A DNA stretch of 64,000 nucleotides from Thelonectria olida (lineage: Eukaryota; Ascomycota; Sordariomycetes; Hypocreales; Nectriaceae). Shown piece by piece: positions 32,953-41,959 of the stretch (within the stretch, counting starts at the first letter, position 1; each line of letters opens with the position of its first letter). A program made the translations under genes and the position numbers. Below the pieces are notes generated by a model. That model was not told the DNA's origin, did not search any database, and saw nothing but the letters and a program-made list of their open reading frames with translations. The stretch covers positions 122,683 through 186,682 of the forward strand of contig JAGPYM010000049.1 of assembly GCA_020736575.1 (NCBI GenBank), written 5' to 3'.

Positions 32953-34900
32953 GAGCTGGGGGCTAGGGACTACGATAGCATCGTGTTCGAGCACTTCCTG
33001 TTTCTGAGTCACGCCAGACAAACAGTCTTCAAGTACATAGGATAGGTCAAGGCAAACGACGTTGACGAGATTGTGATACGCTCACCGAACAGCACAAGCG
33101 CCATATTCTACACTGCGATGCAGAGCCGCGCAATGTGCTCCAACGCAGCCATGGCTTCGCAAACGCTCAATATCGACCGCTACGTCGTCATTCACGTTGC
33201 GACTACTTGCGACGAGCACGGCATCTATGTGACAAAGGACTCAGCCGAGGTCATTGAGCTTAGTTGGGTCCTCCTCGATGCCAACTCGCTCGAGGATATC
33301 ACTCACGAGAGCATTCTCGTCAAGCCCCTCAGCACTCCCATCACTCCCCTGTGTACGAGCTCGACCACGTTGACCTGGGAGCATGTTCGTAACGCTGGTA
33401 CCTTTAGAGATGCTATCGCCCGATTCGACAGGTTTGCTACCGAGTACTTGACCTCCAAGAACCTTGACTTCGTCTTCGTGACCCTCGACGCCTGGGATCT
33501 CCGAGTCCAACTTCCTCGCGAGGCCCGCGATAAGGCCATTGCACTATCATCCTACCTGCAGCACTCTCGCACTTTCGACCTCCGCACAGAGTATCAGCGA
33601 TGGCAGTAGCACCACCCCGAATCGCTCCCTTTCGGGCCTTCGATGCTCTCCAACATCTGTGCCGCCCTCGAGGTTGAGCCTGTCCAGTCGAGTGCGCCTA
33701 TTAAGCATAACCCGGCATTCCACTTACAGGCCTTGGCCCCGGCCTTGCCTCGCCGAGCGATGGAGGTGGCTATCACCCTCGCCCGCGTTCTCCGTGGCCT
33801 GATCAACAAGTCGCAACCTCCGCAGGAGCATCCCGACGTATTGACCCGACCCATGGACGCCCGAGCCGATGTTAGAGCCTTCCTTTCTGAGAGGAGCAAG
33901 GTTCTTCACATGTCTGGATTGCCTCACGATACTACTCAATCCGAGCTTGAGAGCTGGTTCACCCAGTTTGGCGGCCGTCCCATTGCTTTCTGGACTCTGC
34001 GTACCCCCGAGCAGCACAAGCCTACTGGCACTGGATTTGCGGTTTTCTCTTCCCACGAGGAGGCTGCCGAGTGTCTCTGCATGAACGGTCGTGCCCTGAA
34101 CGAGAAGGCCATCGAGGTCTCGCCGTCGTCTAGATGCGTCCTCGACCGCGCTCGGGGCATCCTGAATCCTTTCCCACCCAGCAAGAACCGGCCCCGTCCT
34201 GGTGACTGGACTTGTCCCTCTTGTGGCTTCTCCAACTTCCAGCGCCGAACTGCTTGCTTCCGATGCTCTTCCCAGCTGTTGGCGCTGGTCTCGTTAAGGA
34301 GATTGGCGGTAACACTTACGGATATGGTGGCTATGGTCCTCCTGCTATGATGTCGCCTCTTCCACATGGTGGCCACCACGGGCCCATGGGCCACGGTGGG
34401 CGCATGGTTGGCAGTGGTGTCGTGCATTTCTGCGCTGGTGACTGGAAGTGTGGTAACGAGGTGTGTGGATTCCATAACTTCGCCAAGAATGTCTGCTGTC
34501 TCCGTTGCTGTGCGAGCCGTGCTGGGGCCGCGGTTGTCGCTGATTCCAGATACCCCTCTTCCATGGACAATTTTTATCAGTACAGCATGAGCCAGGGCTC
34601 TATGGCTGGAACTCCCGGATCCGGCGATTACAACCAGCACTTTGGTGGCCCCCTAGCCACTATCTCCCCTCCGGCCCGGGTGGAGGCACGTTTGGATGGG
34701 GCCTTGGATCCCACTCCGCGGGACCTTTCGACAGCAGGGCTGCTGAGACAGCCTTCCAGTCGACCAGCAACTGCCCCGCATCTGGTGGACCTTCCAAGAA
34801 CTTTTATAACAGCAATGCCAACAACCGCAACGAGAACGACCCCTTCACCCTTCTCTCTAGTGGAATCAGGGGTCTCCTGTGTCGCGGTTCGAGCATATGA
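32953..34900 (+). pseudogene. Nrp1-like RNA-binding protein (exonuclease-like, RRM, RanBP2 fingers), broken
   Basis: This is a decayed copy of a conserved fungal gene. The 5' part is missing; reading begins at ELGARDYDSIVFEHFLFLSH. The frame then contains an ERI1-like exonuclease-fold segment (YVVIHVATTCDEHG ... FVFVTLDAWDLRVQLPREAR), a linker, an RRM (KVLHMSGLPHDTTQSELESW ... GTGFAVFSSHEEAAECL) and two RanBP2-type zinc fingers (WTCPSCGFSNFQRRTACFRC; WKCGNEVCGFHNFAKNVCCL). It ends with an NSNANNRNENDPF tail and TGA at 34898. Breaks: TAG at 33043 and TAG at 33607, both at glutamine-likely positions (CAG to TAG), and single-base losses near 34266 and 34680. The reading frame is otherwise well preserved. 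The functional gene is presumably elsewhere in the genome. Confidence 0.8.
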
Positions 34901-35044
34901 AGTAGCTTGGGGTTCGGTCGTTCGACCGAATATTGCGCCCAGTTGGCGTAGTCGGCGGCTCTTTGTACTGGTCTGCTTGTACCGATTCTTCTTTTACTTC
35001 CGTCTTTGGCGCTAGGGGCGGACCCTGTCGCATGTCACGCTCAG

Positions 35045-35225
35045 GGTGCACGTAACAGACGTTACAAGAGGGACATGGTTCGTCACTTATCATGCGGCCA
35101 CATGTTCCGCTCGAATTGCACGCATCACGAAGTGGTTCCTGAAACAGCACGAATCTTGTTCGCCTTGCAAATTCTGCTACATGCCAGGCACAGCCAGCCC
35201 TCGAGGCAATCGCCTATAGTCGGAA
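35045..35225 (+). pseudogene. RING-H2 exon scrap, paralogue of the gene at 44026-44632
   Basis: The sequence reads DMVRHLSCGHMFRSNC in one frame and ITKWFLKQHESC, CKFCYM in another, matching exon 2 of the intact RING gene (DMVRQLPCGHIFHSGC, ITKWFLKRHDTCPLC). The HxxC ligand pattern is damaged (FHSGC became FRSNC) and a frameshift follows. Similarity also continues into the 3' flank (GGAAGACGC). It begins ~145 bp after the end of the Nrp1 pseudogene. Confidence 0.75.
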
Positions 35226-35831
35226 GACGCGATGCATTGATCACTGCCCTTCTACACTTTCATTCACTCCACGTCGCAACAGATGGCATCACGACGGCTT
35301 CTCTACGATCGCTATCAGTTATTCTTGGAAGGAAGGTCTTCTAGCTAGTCAGACTGGCTGTGCAGACCGGCTGCCCGGAGGTCCCAACTTCCAGTCAGAG
35401 GTTGGTTGGTATCAGCTAAGTCTCCGAAAAAGCAAGCTCTTCAACATACATGGCCCTTGAGGTCCTATTAGTCTAATGGATAAGACCTCTTTACAGCCGT
35501 TGGATTAAAAAAAAGAAGAAAAAGAAAGCACGAGCTTTTAACTCCTATGATCCAGATCCATCAGGAATTTTCAGAGCGTCCATCTATAGACTTCACGATT
35601 ATGATCTGAATCTTGAATTATTGGGCAAACACAGTTGTGATTATTGTCATCCTAGACTATAACTAGATACGGGGAGCGTCAAGTCCAATTCGGGCAGGCA
35701 AATCATGATCAAATTATACAATTTAATGCGAGAAACCAGGCAATGCGAGACATGAGCAATCTTTGCATAATATCTAAGCGACAGATGCAAATTTGTCAAG
35801 ATGTCGTATGCTGACGTTGCCGCTAGTTCAT
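35226..35831. other. Intergenic with a tRNA-like half
   Basis: Contains the tRNA-like string at 35471-35500 and an A/G-rich tract at 35506-35530. It also holds the 3' flank of the Hsp20 gene. No protein gene recognised. Confidence 0.35.
35471..35500 (+). other. tRNA-like 5' half (possible tRNA-Arg fragment)
   Basis: GGTCCTATTAGTCTAATGGA followed by TAAGACCTC resembles the acceptor and D arm (box A) of fungal arginine tRNAs. No matching T arm or box B (GGTTCRANNC) follows in the expected ~40 bases, and the anticodon stem does not pair. At most this is a fragment, perhaps a tRNA-derived repeat head. Confidence 0.25.
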
Positions 35832-36439
35832 TTAGCCGATTTGTATGCGGCGGTGCTCGTGCTTCTTAGACTTGGGAACGACGATGTTCACGATGCCGTC
35901 CTTGAAGTTGGCGCTGACAGCATCCTGGTTCACGCGACTGGGGAAGCTGAAGCTACGGGTGAACTCGCCGACGTTGCGCTCAGTGAGCCAGTACTTAGCC
36001 TGTTCAGTAGGCTGCTTCTTAGCGTCCTTGCTTTGTTCGGCGGGTTTAGCAGACGCTTCTTCGCCCTCAGCCGTCGCTTGCTGCGACGGCTTCTGCTCCT
36101 CGCCGCCTTCTGTGATGGCACCGTGCATAGTGGTGCCTTCGATGAGGCCCGCAGGGGGATTACCCGAGGTATAGGTCCGCTCAGTCTTTCCACGAATGAC
36201 CATTGTCTGCGGGTCAGTAAACTCGATATAGACCTCCTCTTTCTTCATGCCAGGGAGCTCGCCTTGGAGCTTATAGGCTTCACTGGTCTCGCAGGCGTCA
36301 AACTGGGGTTGCCAGTGGAGTAGCCCAGTGCGGCGACCTCTCTGGCCCTGACGAGAGTAGTTGTTAAAGTCGTTAAGGAGCAGCAAGAGGGGAGCGAAGG
36401 AAATATCAGGGTTGTGAGGTTGGGGGAGAAGAGAGCCAT
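35832..36439 (-). pseudogene. Hsp20/Hsp30-type small heat-shock protein, N-terminal frameshift
   Basis: Small heat-shock chaperones bind unfolding proteins. From codon ~20 the frame is open to TAA at 35832: FDACETSEAYKLQGELPGMK, MVIRGKTERTY, a Q/E/K-rich insert typical of fungal Hsp30, then YWLTERNVGEFTRSFSFPS and DGIVNIVVPKSKKHEHRRIQ, i.e. a complete alpha-crystallin domain with the fungal insertion. The ATG at 36439 (MALFS) is in a different frame; one base is missing in the C-run just after it (CTTCTCCCCCAACC), since the alternative frame continues as PQPHNPDISFAPLLLLLNDF, the expected N-terminus. So either the copy is a one-base pseudogene or the assembly has a homopolymer error. The rest of the coding sequence shows no decay. 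Confidence 0.75.
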
Positions 36440-36571
36440 TGTACGTGTTTAGTTGGAAATTGGTTTGATGGCGAGATACTAAGATTCCGAAGGAACCTTG
36501 AAGAACGGTTCATCAGGAATATTGCATAAGGTTGATTCTCTTGTTTGTGTGTTGGAGGATGTGGAGGGTTG

Positions 36572-36579
36572 CTTTATAC
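36572..36579 (-). promoter_or_regulatory. TATA box of the Hsp20 gene
   Basis: GGTATAAAGC on the minus strand, about 135 bases upstream of the ATG at 36439, downstream of the heat-shock element. Confidence 0.6.
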
Positions 36580-36615
36580 CCTGGCTAAAGCAGCAAGGAC
36601 ATGGGTGATGATAGT

Positions 36616-36628
36616 TTCGCGAAGATTC
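36616..36628 (-). promoter_or_regulatory. Heat-shock element
   Basis: TTCGCGAAGATTC contains three alternating pentamer cores (TTC-N2-GAA-N2-TTC) with correct spacing, the binding site of Hsf1 trimers. It lies ~40 bases upstream of the TATA box. It supports heat induction of the adjacent small heat-shock gene. Confidence 0.7.
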
Positions 36629-36639
36629 GAACCTCGTTC

Positions 36640-37719
36640 CCGGTCATGGGCAGAACCTGTGTGGATGATGATGCATGGGTGTGGATGATTCCTACAGCTA
36701 CCATTTCTAAGAAGTATGGGGTGCTAATGTCATAAACCATAATTTATTGTGCAATAACATTTGGCCACTATAAATTAGAATTACGTTGAAAGCCATGATG
36801 CGTCTGGGACGGCCACTTGTGATGGCTTTGCAGGTCTCACAGCATCCCGATCGCGCCCCGAGTTCCCACAATCGCTAACAACCCCTGATCATCTCATTGG
36901 CTGCAGAAACCTAGGTGCCTCGCCACCAGCTAGGTGCGCTGGGTATTCTACACTGGCCTGTTAGATAATCCTTACCCCGCCGCTTTCCAAGCTAGCCAGT
37001 GTCGATGGATGGTCTGTGCCTAGTATCTTCTCCTAAGCTCGAGTGTTTGTCTATGTAGGGGCTTCTGGACCTGGAAAGTTTTGGACCCATATGAGATCCA
37101 GAAGCTTCTAATGACTAGTTAGGGCGAGACAAGTTACGCCGGCTATCGGACCGGTGAAATGTCTAGTAAGCGGCTGTTTTATCTGAGGGCTTGTTTTCAA
37201 GCTTTTAGCGCTTTGCTGGTTGTAGATAAATCTATGGCATAAGTTAAAAGTAATCCAATTGTTTTGTAATGTTAATTATCATGCCACAAGCCTTGTGTCG
37301 CTTGGAGAGGAAGTGCGGTATTGTGACTTTGCCACCACCATGGGGAGAGGTATGGCCCTAATACAAAGAGTTAAGACATATATGAGATAAAAATGAGCTT
37401 TCTCTCAGATTTCCATTGTGTATCCTCCAGTCCAAGTCCCTGCCCTGTTTACCATCACCCCCAAATCGCTGATTCAACCGTCGTCGAGCCACAGCGAGAG
37501 GTTCGCTGAGCTCTATTATCAGGCGGACCTATCCATTAGAAATAGCTTTACGCGAGTTGTTGGCGGGTTGACCGAACCTTTCCTCTTGCGTCAGCGGCTG
37601 GACCAAGTAGTTTCCCGACTCTAAACACCTAGAGATTTACACTGTAAAAATGTGCCAGCCCTGTGGTCGGTACCTTTGGCTCCCAAACCAAAATCTGTAA
37701 GCCTTCTAACGCTTCCTAT
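36640..37719. other. Intergenic between Hsp20 and the Ecl1-like gene
   Basis: No gene recognised. The stretch 37380-37719 probably holds the leader of the Ecl1-like gene. A potential small intron (GTAAGCCTTCTAACGC, ending in CTAG before 37736) could change that gene's start. Confidence 0.35.
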
Positions 37720-37995
37720 ATGTCGTCGCATCTAGAATGGACGTTTGATCCATGCCTCGGTTGCGGAATGCAGACAGATGGAGCAGCTTACTGCTCTTAT
37801 TCGTGTCGGCTTTTAGACTACGAGAAGACCCCGGCATCCATTCACCGTTCGAGCTGGCATCCTCTACGGATCACACCGTCTTCTTCGACATTACCAGCCG
37901 AAGAAGTCACGGCCTTAACCAAGGCAGAGGAGGAATTGAGAGCATACAATATGTCGTTGGACCAGTCGAAGATGTGGAGGATGGTGTCGCATTGA
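37720..37995 (+). CDS. Ecl1-like zinc-binding protein
   Basis: A 91-residue ORF from ATG 37720 contains WTFDPCLGCGMQTDGAAYCS followed by YSCRLLDYEK: a CxxC-x11-CxxxC pattern matching the life-span regulatory factor (Ecl1/2/3) zinc-binding family, whose yeast members extend chronological life span under starvation. The rest is serine/threonine- and charge-rich. Family proteins often have a longer N-terminus; an upstream exon ending before a CTAG acceptor at 37735 is possible but would change the first residues. The frame is intact. Neighbours are unrelated. Confidence 0.5.
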   Translation: MSSHLEWTFDPCLGCGMQTDGAAYCSYSCRLLDYEKTPASIHRSSWHPLRITPSSSTLPAEEVTALTKAEEELRAYNMSLDQSKMWRMVSH

Positions 37996-38496
37996 AGACT
38001 GACGCGCTTCATTCACGTTCCCTCTCAAGAGCTTAATGGCTTTACCGATGGCTATAAAGGACGTCTCCTAAATTAGAGTTAGTCACCAAGGACTCTAACC
38101 CTAAGAACACGCTCTAGCGGGGTTAGCCACGAATTGTGATAAGGGGGTGCCGACTCACCGAAGGTGTGTTACTTATGGTATGCCGTCGCCTTAGCGAGCT
38201 AGGTCAGGATGCTTACATATTAACTTAATCAATAGTTACATATATTAGCTTATCTACAACTTACAACTGGGAGCCTTTCAGCAGACGTTCGATAAGATCA
38301 TTATAATATATAGATTCCACAACAGCGGCGATTCTCCTAAGCAGTGTATTAAAGCATTCAAGTCCCCACCACAGCCTGCTTAGATATGAGTATGACCGCC
38401 TTCGGTGATTAGACATTCCCGCTCATATTTAATAGGAACTCAACACCCACCTAAAACAGAGTGGCGTGGCCTAGATCGTACTGCACAACAGCGTCA
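37996..38496. other. Intergenic, nothing recognised
   Basis: Partly AT-rich (38200-38330). No gene or shared repeat seen. Confidence 0.35.
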
Positions 38497-38635
38497 CCCA
38501 GTTTCAGTGGCAACCCGACGCGGACCTGATGGTCCGTGATCGTACTCCGAACATCGCACGAAGCCTTCAAGAACTATATGTTGCGTGGACAGCACACCAG
38601 AGTGCGCCCACTACCTCGGCTATCTTGATGGATTT
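38497..38635 (+). repeat. Duplicated coding scrap related to 45252-45395
   Basis: TTTCAGTGGCAACCC, CGTACTCCG, GCACGAAG, TTTCAAGAA-like strings and the codons for CCVDSTPE.AHYLGYLD recur in order at 45252-45395. Here the copy is shorter (a ~10-bp gap near the TTGCGTGGAC) and ends at a stop. It is a truncated paralogue of the small gene described at 45158. Confidence 0.7.
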
Positions 38636-39101
38636 TAATCCTACGAACGCTGGCGCGGTCTCCTAGTCACGCGTCGCGTGGCACCCAAGCGAGTGGTCTG
38701 GACCCCAGAACCACCAAACGAGCTTCAAAGTGCACACACAACCAGATATATCAAGTACTCAATACCTACGAGGGGGTAACCGTTGTCACTACGTTTTCGC
38801 CTCAAGAATAAGGCGATGCTTCGCCTATCATCTCGTAGATCAAAACATGGAGAGAGGGTTCAAGACGGTGGACATCTGTGCCGCTGGTGGTTGGAAAGAC
38901 GCTAGAGGTGACCTAACAGGGCCCAGAAAGAGACAGGCATTGAGAACACTTGAGCGTTGGCAGGATGAGCACTTTGCAAAGAACGACAAGCGTTTCCACC
39001 CGCCTAGGCAATGGCTTCATGAAGATTTAGGAATCGATCGATCAAATCGATCAATGCTGGTGGTCCTCAGTATACCTATCTACGGTGATCCTGCCCATCA
39101 A
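38636..39101. other. Unassigned; possible coding remnant on the plus strand
   Basis: A plus-strand frame between about 38850 and 39060 (GWKDARGDLTGPRKRQALR, HFAKNDKRFHPPRQWLHEDL) has protein-like composition, but I cannot relate it to a family and its ends are undefined. Confidence 0.25.
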
Positions 39102-39503
39102 TTAAAGAACTTGTCTCCAATTATCCCATTCAAGGAGACTAAGAGGAAGGGCTGGCTGATAAATGCCAGCTTTACACCAGGAATGAAGGCACTGAGCCAT
39201 GGCCACAATATGGCGTCGAAGGCGAGATCTGAGTGGTGTTACCATCCTCCCGCAACTGCTGAAATCTCTCTCCATTTCTGCTGAAGACGCGATAGTAAGA
39301 ATCTCAACAGCCATGTAAGACAACCGAGGAAAACGCACAACGCCGACTTGACCCTGAACTGGATGGATTGCCAGGAGGTCCATGACTTTCTGACGAAACA
39401 TTTTCTTCATTAGCTTGAAACGATGAGCTTGATAGGTCGGACTGTAGAAAGTCTTCGTATGCTCAGATCGTTTCGAGATTGGCTCAAGGTATAGGTCCAG
39501 CAT
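39102..39503 (-). pseudogene. hAT transposase C-terminal (dimerisation) fragment
   Basis: The frame contains RLSYMAVEILTIASSAEMER and DFSSCGRMVTPLRSRLRRHI, the classic hAT C-terminal dimerisation motif (xSxSAxxERxFSxxGxxxxxxRxxL), followed by MAQCLHSWCKAGIY. The N-terminal BED finger and RNase H-like catalytic region are absent upstream, so only a 3' fragment remains. Confidence 0.8.
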
Positions 39504-40244
39504 ACCTTATCGAGCTCGGCTTTTCTGACTGTGAACAGGAAGGAGAAAACCCGAGCCTGGCAAGTTTCGTGGCTAATGCGGTTCGATTTGTTCAAAACGA
39601 ACTTTTCGGTGATTGATGAGGCACCGTTACAGATACATTCTTCTGCTCTGGTTCGCCCCAAGCAAGAGCCTTATTCGAAGGTCGCTGGAGAGGCAAGTTT
39701 CGAGATGCCTATCTCTTGGCCGCAAGACCTTTTTAACCAAGAGAAAGCCACTGTCCAGCATGGAAAAGAAGCCAAGCGCACTTGAAATGGCACATGTTTC
39801 TGGTGCGCTTTCGATATAACTGCCCGGGAAGCACATCGTAGAAAGAAGCAACACGAATTGCTCATCCCTGCGTTTATTCTGGCCGTTTCGACCATCTTAC
39901 TTTTGCCGCTGATTTGAACATCAACGGAGTATACGATAATCAACCTGACACTTTTAGGTATGATAACTCGAGTGCTTCGTTTGATGGGCCCATCTCTGAT
40001 ATAATGCGATAGTTGGGACTTGGGAACCTGCGTACCGGAAGGAATTCTTGGACCACATGGTATCGCCAATGCAAGACAGAAATCACTCCATGCTATAACC
40101 ATCACCACGGACCCTCATTGCGTATGGGTTCCGGAATTACCAACGTTTCGTCAGGAATCCGCCATTCATCTGGACAGCTTTCGGAAACTTAAAAGTCTTT
40201 GATGGAGAACACCACAAGCAGAAGATGTTTCCACTTGGTCCTCT
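39504..40244. other. Unassigned spacer
   Basis: A short plus-strand stretch (VIDEAPLQIHSSALVRPKQE near 39612) looks protein-like but matches nothing I know. No transposon ends found. Confidence 0.3.
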
Positions 40245-40560
40245 GCAGTGACCACAGGCTGCCCACCGGAGCTCTCGATCCCTCTGGCAGCCCTGCATCA
40301 TCTGCTCACGGCAAGGTCCCTCCATGGGACTTCGCCATATACCACGAAAGCTCAACCACGATGACGCGCGAGTGGTCTGCTCGTGCGGTCGACGCAAAGC
40401 ACCAGACCATCTCTTCTACTGCAGGAAAGTACCTCCGCGCCATCGGATGAGGATGTTGACCAGCAGACATGACGATTTTGCCAAAGCCCAAAACGTCAAT
40501 GTTGGGACCATGAATGAATTCCAGTTTCAGGGCGATGGCTTCTGAGCGGACGAACTCCTT
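40245..40560 (+). pseudogene. LINE ORF2 C-terminal fragment with CCHC motif
   Basis: Across two frames the sequence reads GCPPELSIPLAALHHLLTAR, DFAIYHE, then LNHDDARVVCSCGRRKAPDH and LFYCRKV. This is the region after the RNase H domain of I/Tad-type LINEs, ending in a CxC-x7-H-x4-C zinc motif. One frameshift near 40345-40360 is needed. No RT domain precedes it. It is a different family from the LINE at 41.96-43.7 kb, whose equivalent motif reads CDCGQAAETMGHFLFRC. Confidence 0.65.
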
Positions 40561-40923
40561 TGTCGTCAAGTTTCGGAGAACCCATGCAGGTCTTCGAGGA
40601 AGTAGGTCTCCTCTTTAACCAGCATCTCCGAATGCGTTGAAGCAATGCAGCGTCCTTGCAGATATCCAGCATCGAGAAGTGGCCAACCAAACCCAACGAC
40701 TCGTTGAAGGCGTTGTATCCCAGGAACATCATGACATCTCGTCGCCAAACAAGCCAACGCTCCAGAAAGAAATAAGCAAGCCACAGACACAGTCTAGCAT
40801 AAGTTGTCCGTTTCCATTCAGCCAGGGAACACCTCCGCCTCTAAACGTCCCAACTAAAAACGCCCCAAAAAAGAGCCTCCGTGAACAAATGTTCATCGAG
40901 TCGTTCAGGGACTCACATCAGGG
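40561..40923. other. Spacer, nothing recognised
   Basis: No supported gene. Separates the LINE scrap from the 3' end of the Ndc80 pseudogene. Confidence 0.35.
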
Positions 40924-41940
40924 TCAGAATTCGACTGGCCGCGTGTCCTCGTCGATCTCTTCGCTTACTAGCTCTTTCTCCAGCTCGTCTGTCACGAACC
41001 CTTCATAGTCGGCCAGGTTCTTTTGAATGTGAATCTTGAACTTGATGACGTCGTTGAGCATCCGATCAATCTCAGTATGCAGCTCCTCGCGAAGGGCATT
41101 GGCTCGTAGAACCAGTTGCTCGTACTGGATCGTTGTGTTGATCTCCTTTTGTTCTAGAATCTGTACAGACTCTGATAGTCCTGCCCGCATTCGTCACAGA
41201 TCTTTCTCCATCTTTTCGATCTGTGCGTCAGATGCCAACTTCTGTGCCGTTGTCACCTCCTTGGTCGCCTCATACTCCTGCTCAGCAGCTCCGACGCGAT
41301 GGTTTAGCGCCTCAACCTCGCTGCGTTTGTCCTCGATCACCTCTTTGATGCCATCGAGCAAATCGTGGTCCATCATAAGCTCCATGGCTGCACCACGTCG
41401 TTCCGAGATCTCCTTGCGCAGTGCCAGGAGGCTGGTTCGGACCGAGCCTCGAAGGTCAAGGTTAGGACATGTCCGGGTTGGTAGCCGGCCGTCGCGTCGA
41501 CTAGCAACCGGTTGGCTGATGACGACGCTCCGAAGAGCCCTTGAGGTTGGTCGAGGTGAAGTACGAGTCGTCGTTGACCATGACCTGGAGCTCAAAATTT
41601 CTGCCCTTGGCGTTGGCGGCCGTTGAGGGGATAAGCGCAGTTTGGTATGCCACGGTGTTATACTGATCCACAATGCGCTCCAACTCGTCCAGTACTCGAC
41701 TTGCCTCGACCTCTTTCTCCGATACCTTCTTCTTTACCTCCTCCAATCGCTGACCTGCGGATTCAATACCCTTCTGCAGGCGTTCGCGCTCAGCGGTCAT
41801 GCGGTCAATATCCTGCATGCTAATTCCTTGAGCGTTGACTGCCTTATGCATGCTACGTCGTTCCTCATCGGCCTCTCTCAGATCCTCCATAAGTTTTTTC
41901 CAGCTCTTCTTGCAGCACTTGACCGCGGTTCTCGTACTTC
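40924..41940 (-). pseudogene. Ndc80/HEC1 kinetochore protein, C-terminal fragment
   Basis: Ndc80 links kinetochores to microtubules. This fragment holds the coiled-coil and C-terminal region: [95 protein letters not shown] and [20 protein letters not shown], ending at TGA 40924. The N-terminal calponin-homology head is absent: the copy starts at about 41940, where a LINE on the opposite strand begins. Damage includes one extra A in the A-run near 41890, a frameshift near 41500 and an in-frame TGA at 41194. Since Ndc80 is essential, an intact gene must exist elsewhere; this is a truncated duplicate. Confidence 0.85.
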
Positions 41941-41959
41941 TTGGCTCGCTGCGTGGCCA

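Noticed and set aside
35471..35545. Complete tRNA-Arg gene
   Set aside because: Only the acceptor/D-arm-like half matches; no box B or T arm and no paired anticodon stem.
38730..39284. 184-codon plus-strand ORF
   Set aside because: Its right third overlaps the hAT fragment on the opposite strand, and the left part cannot be linked to a family; noted only as a possible remnant.
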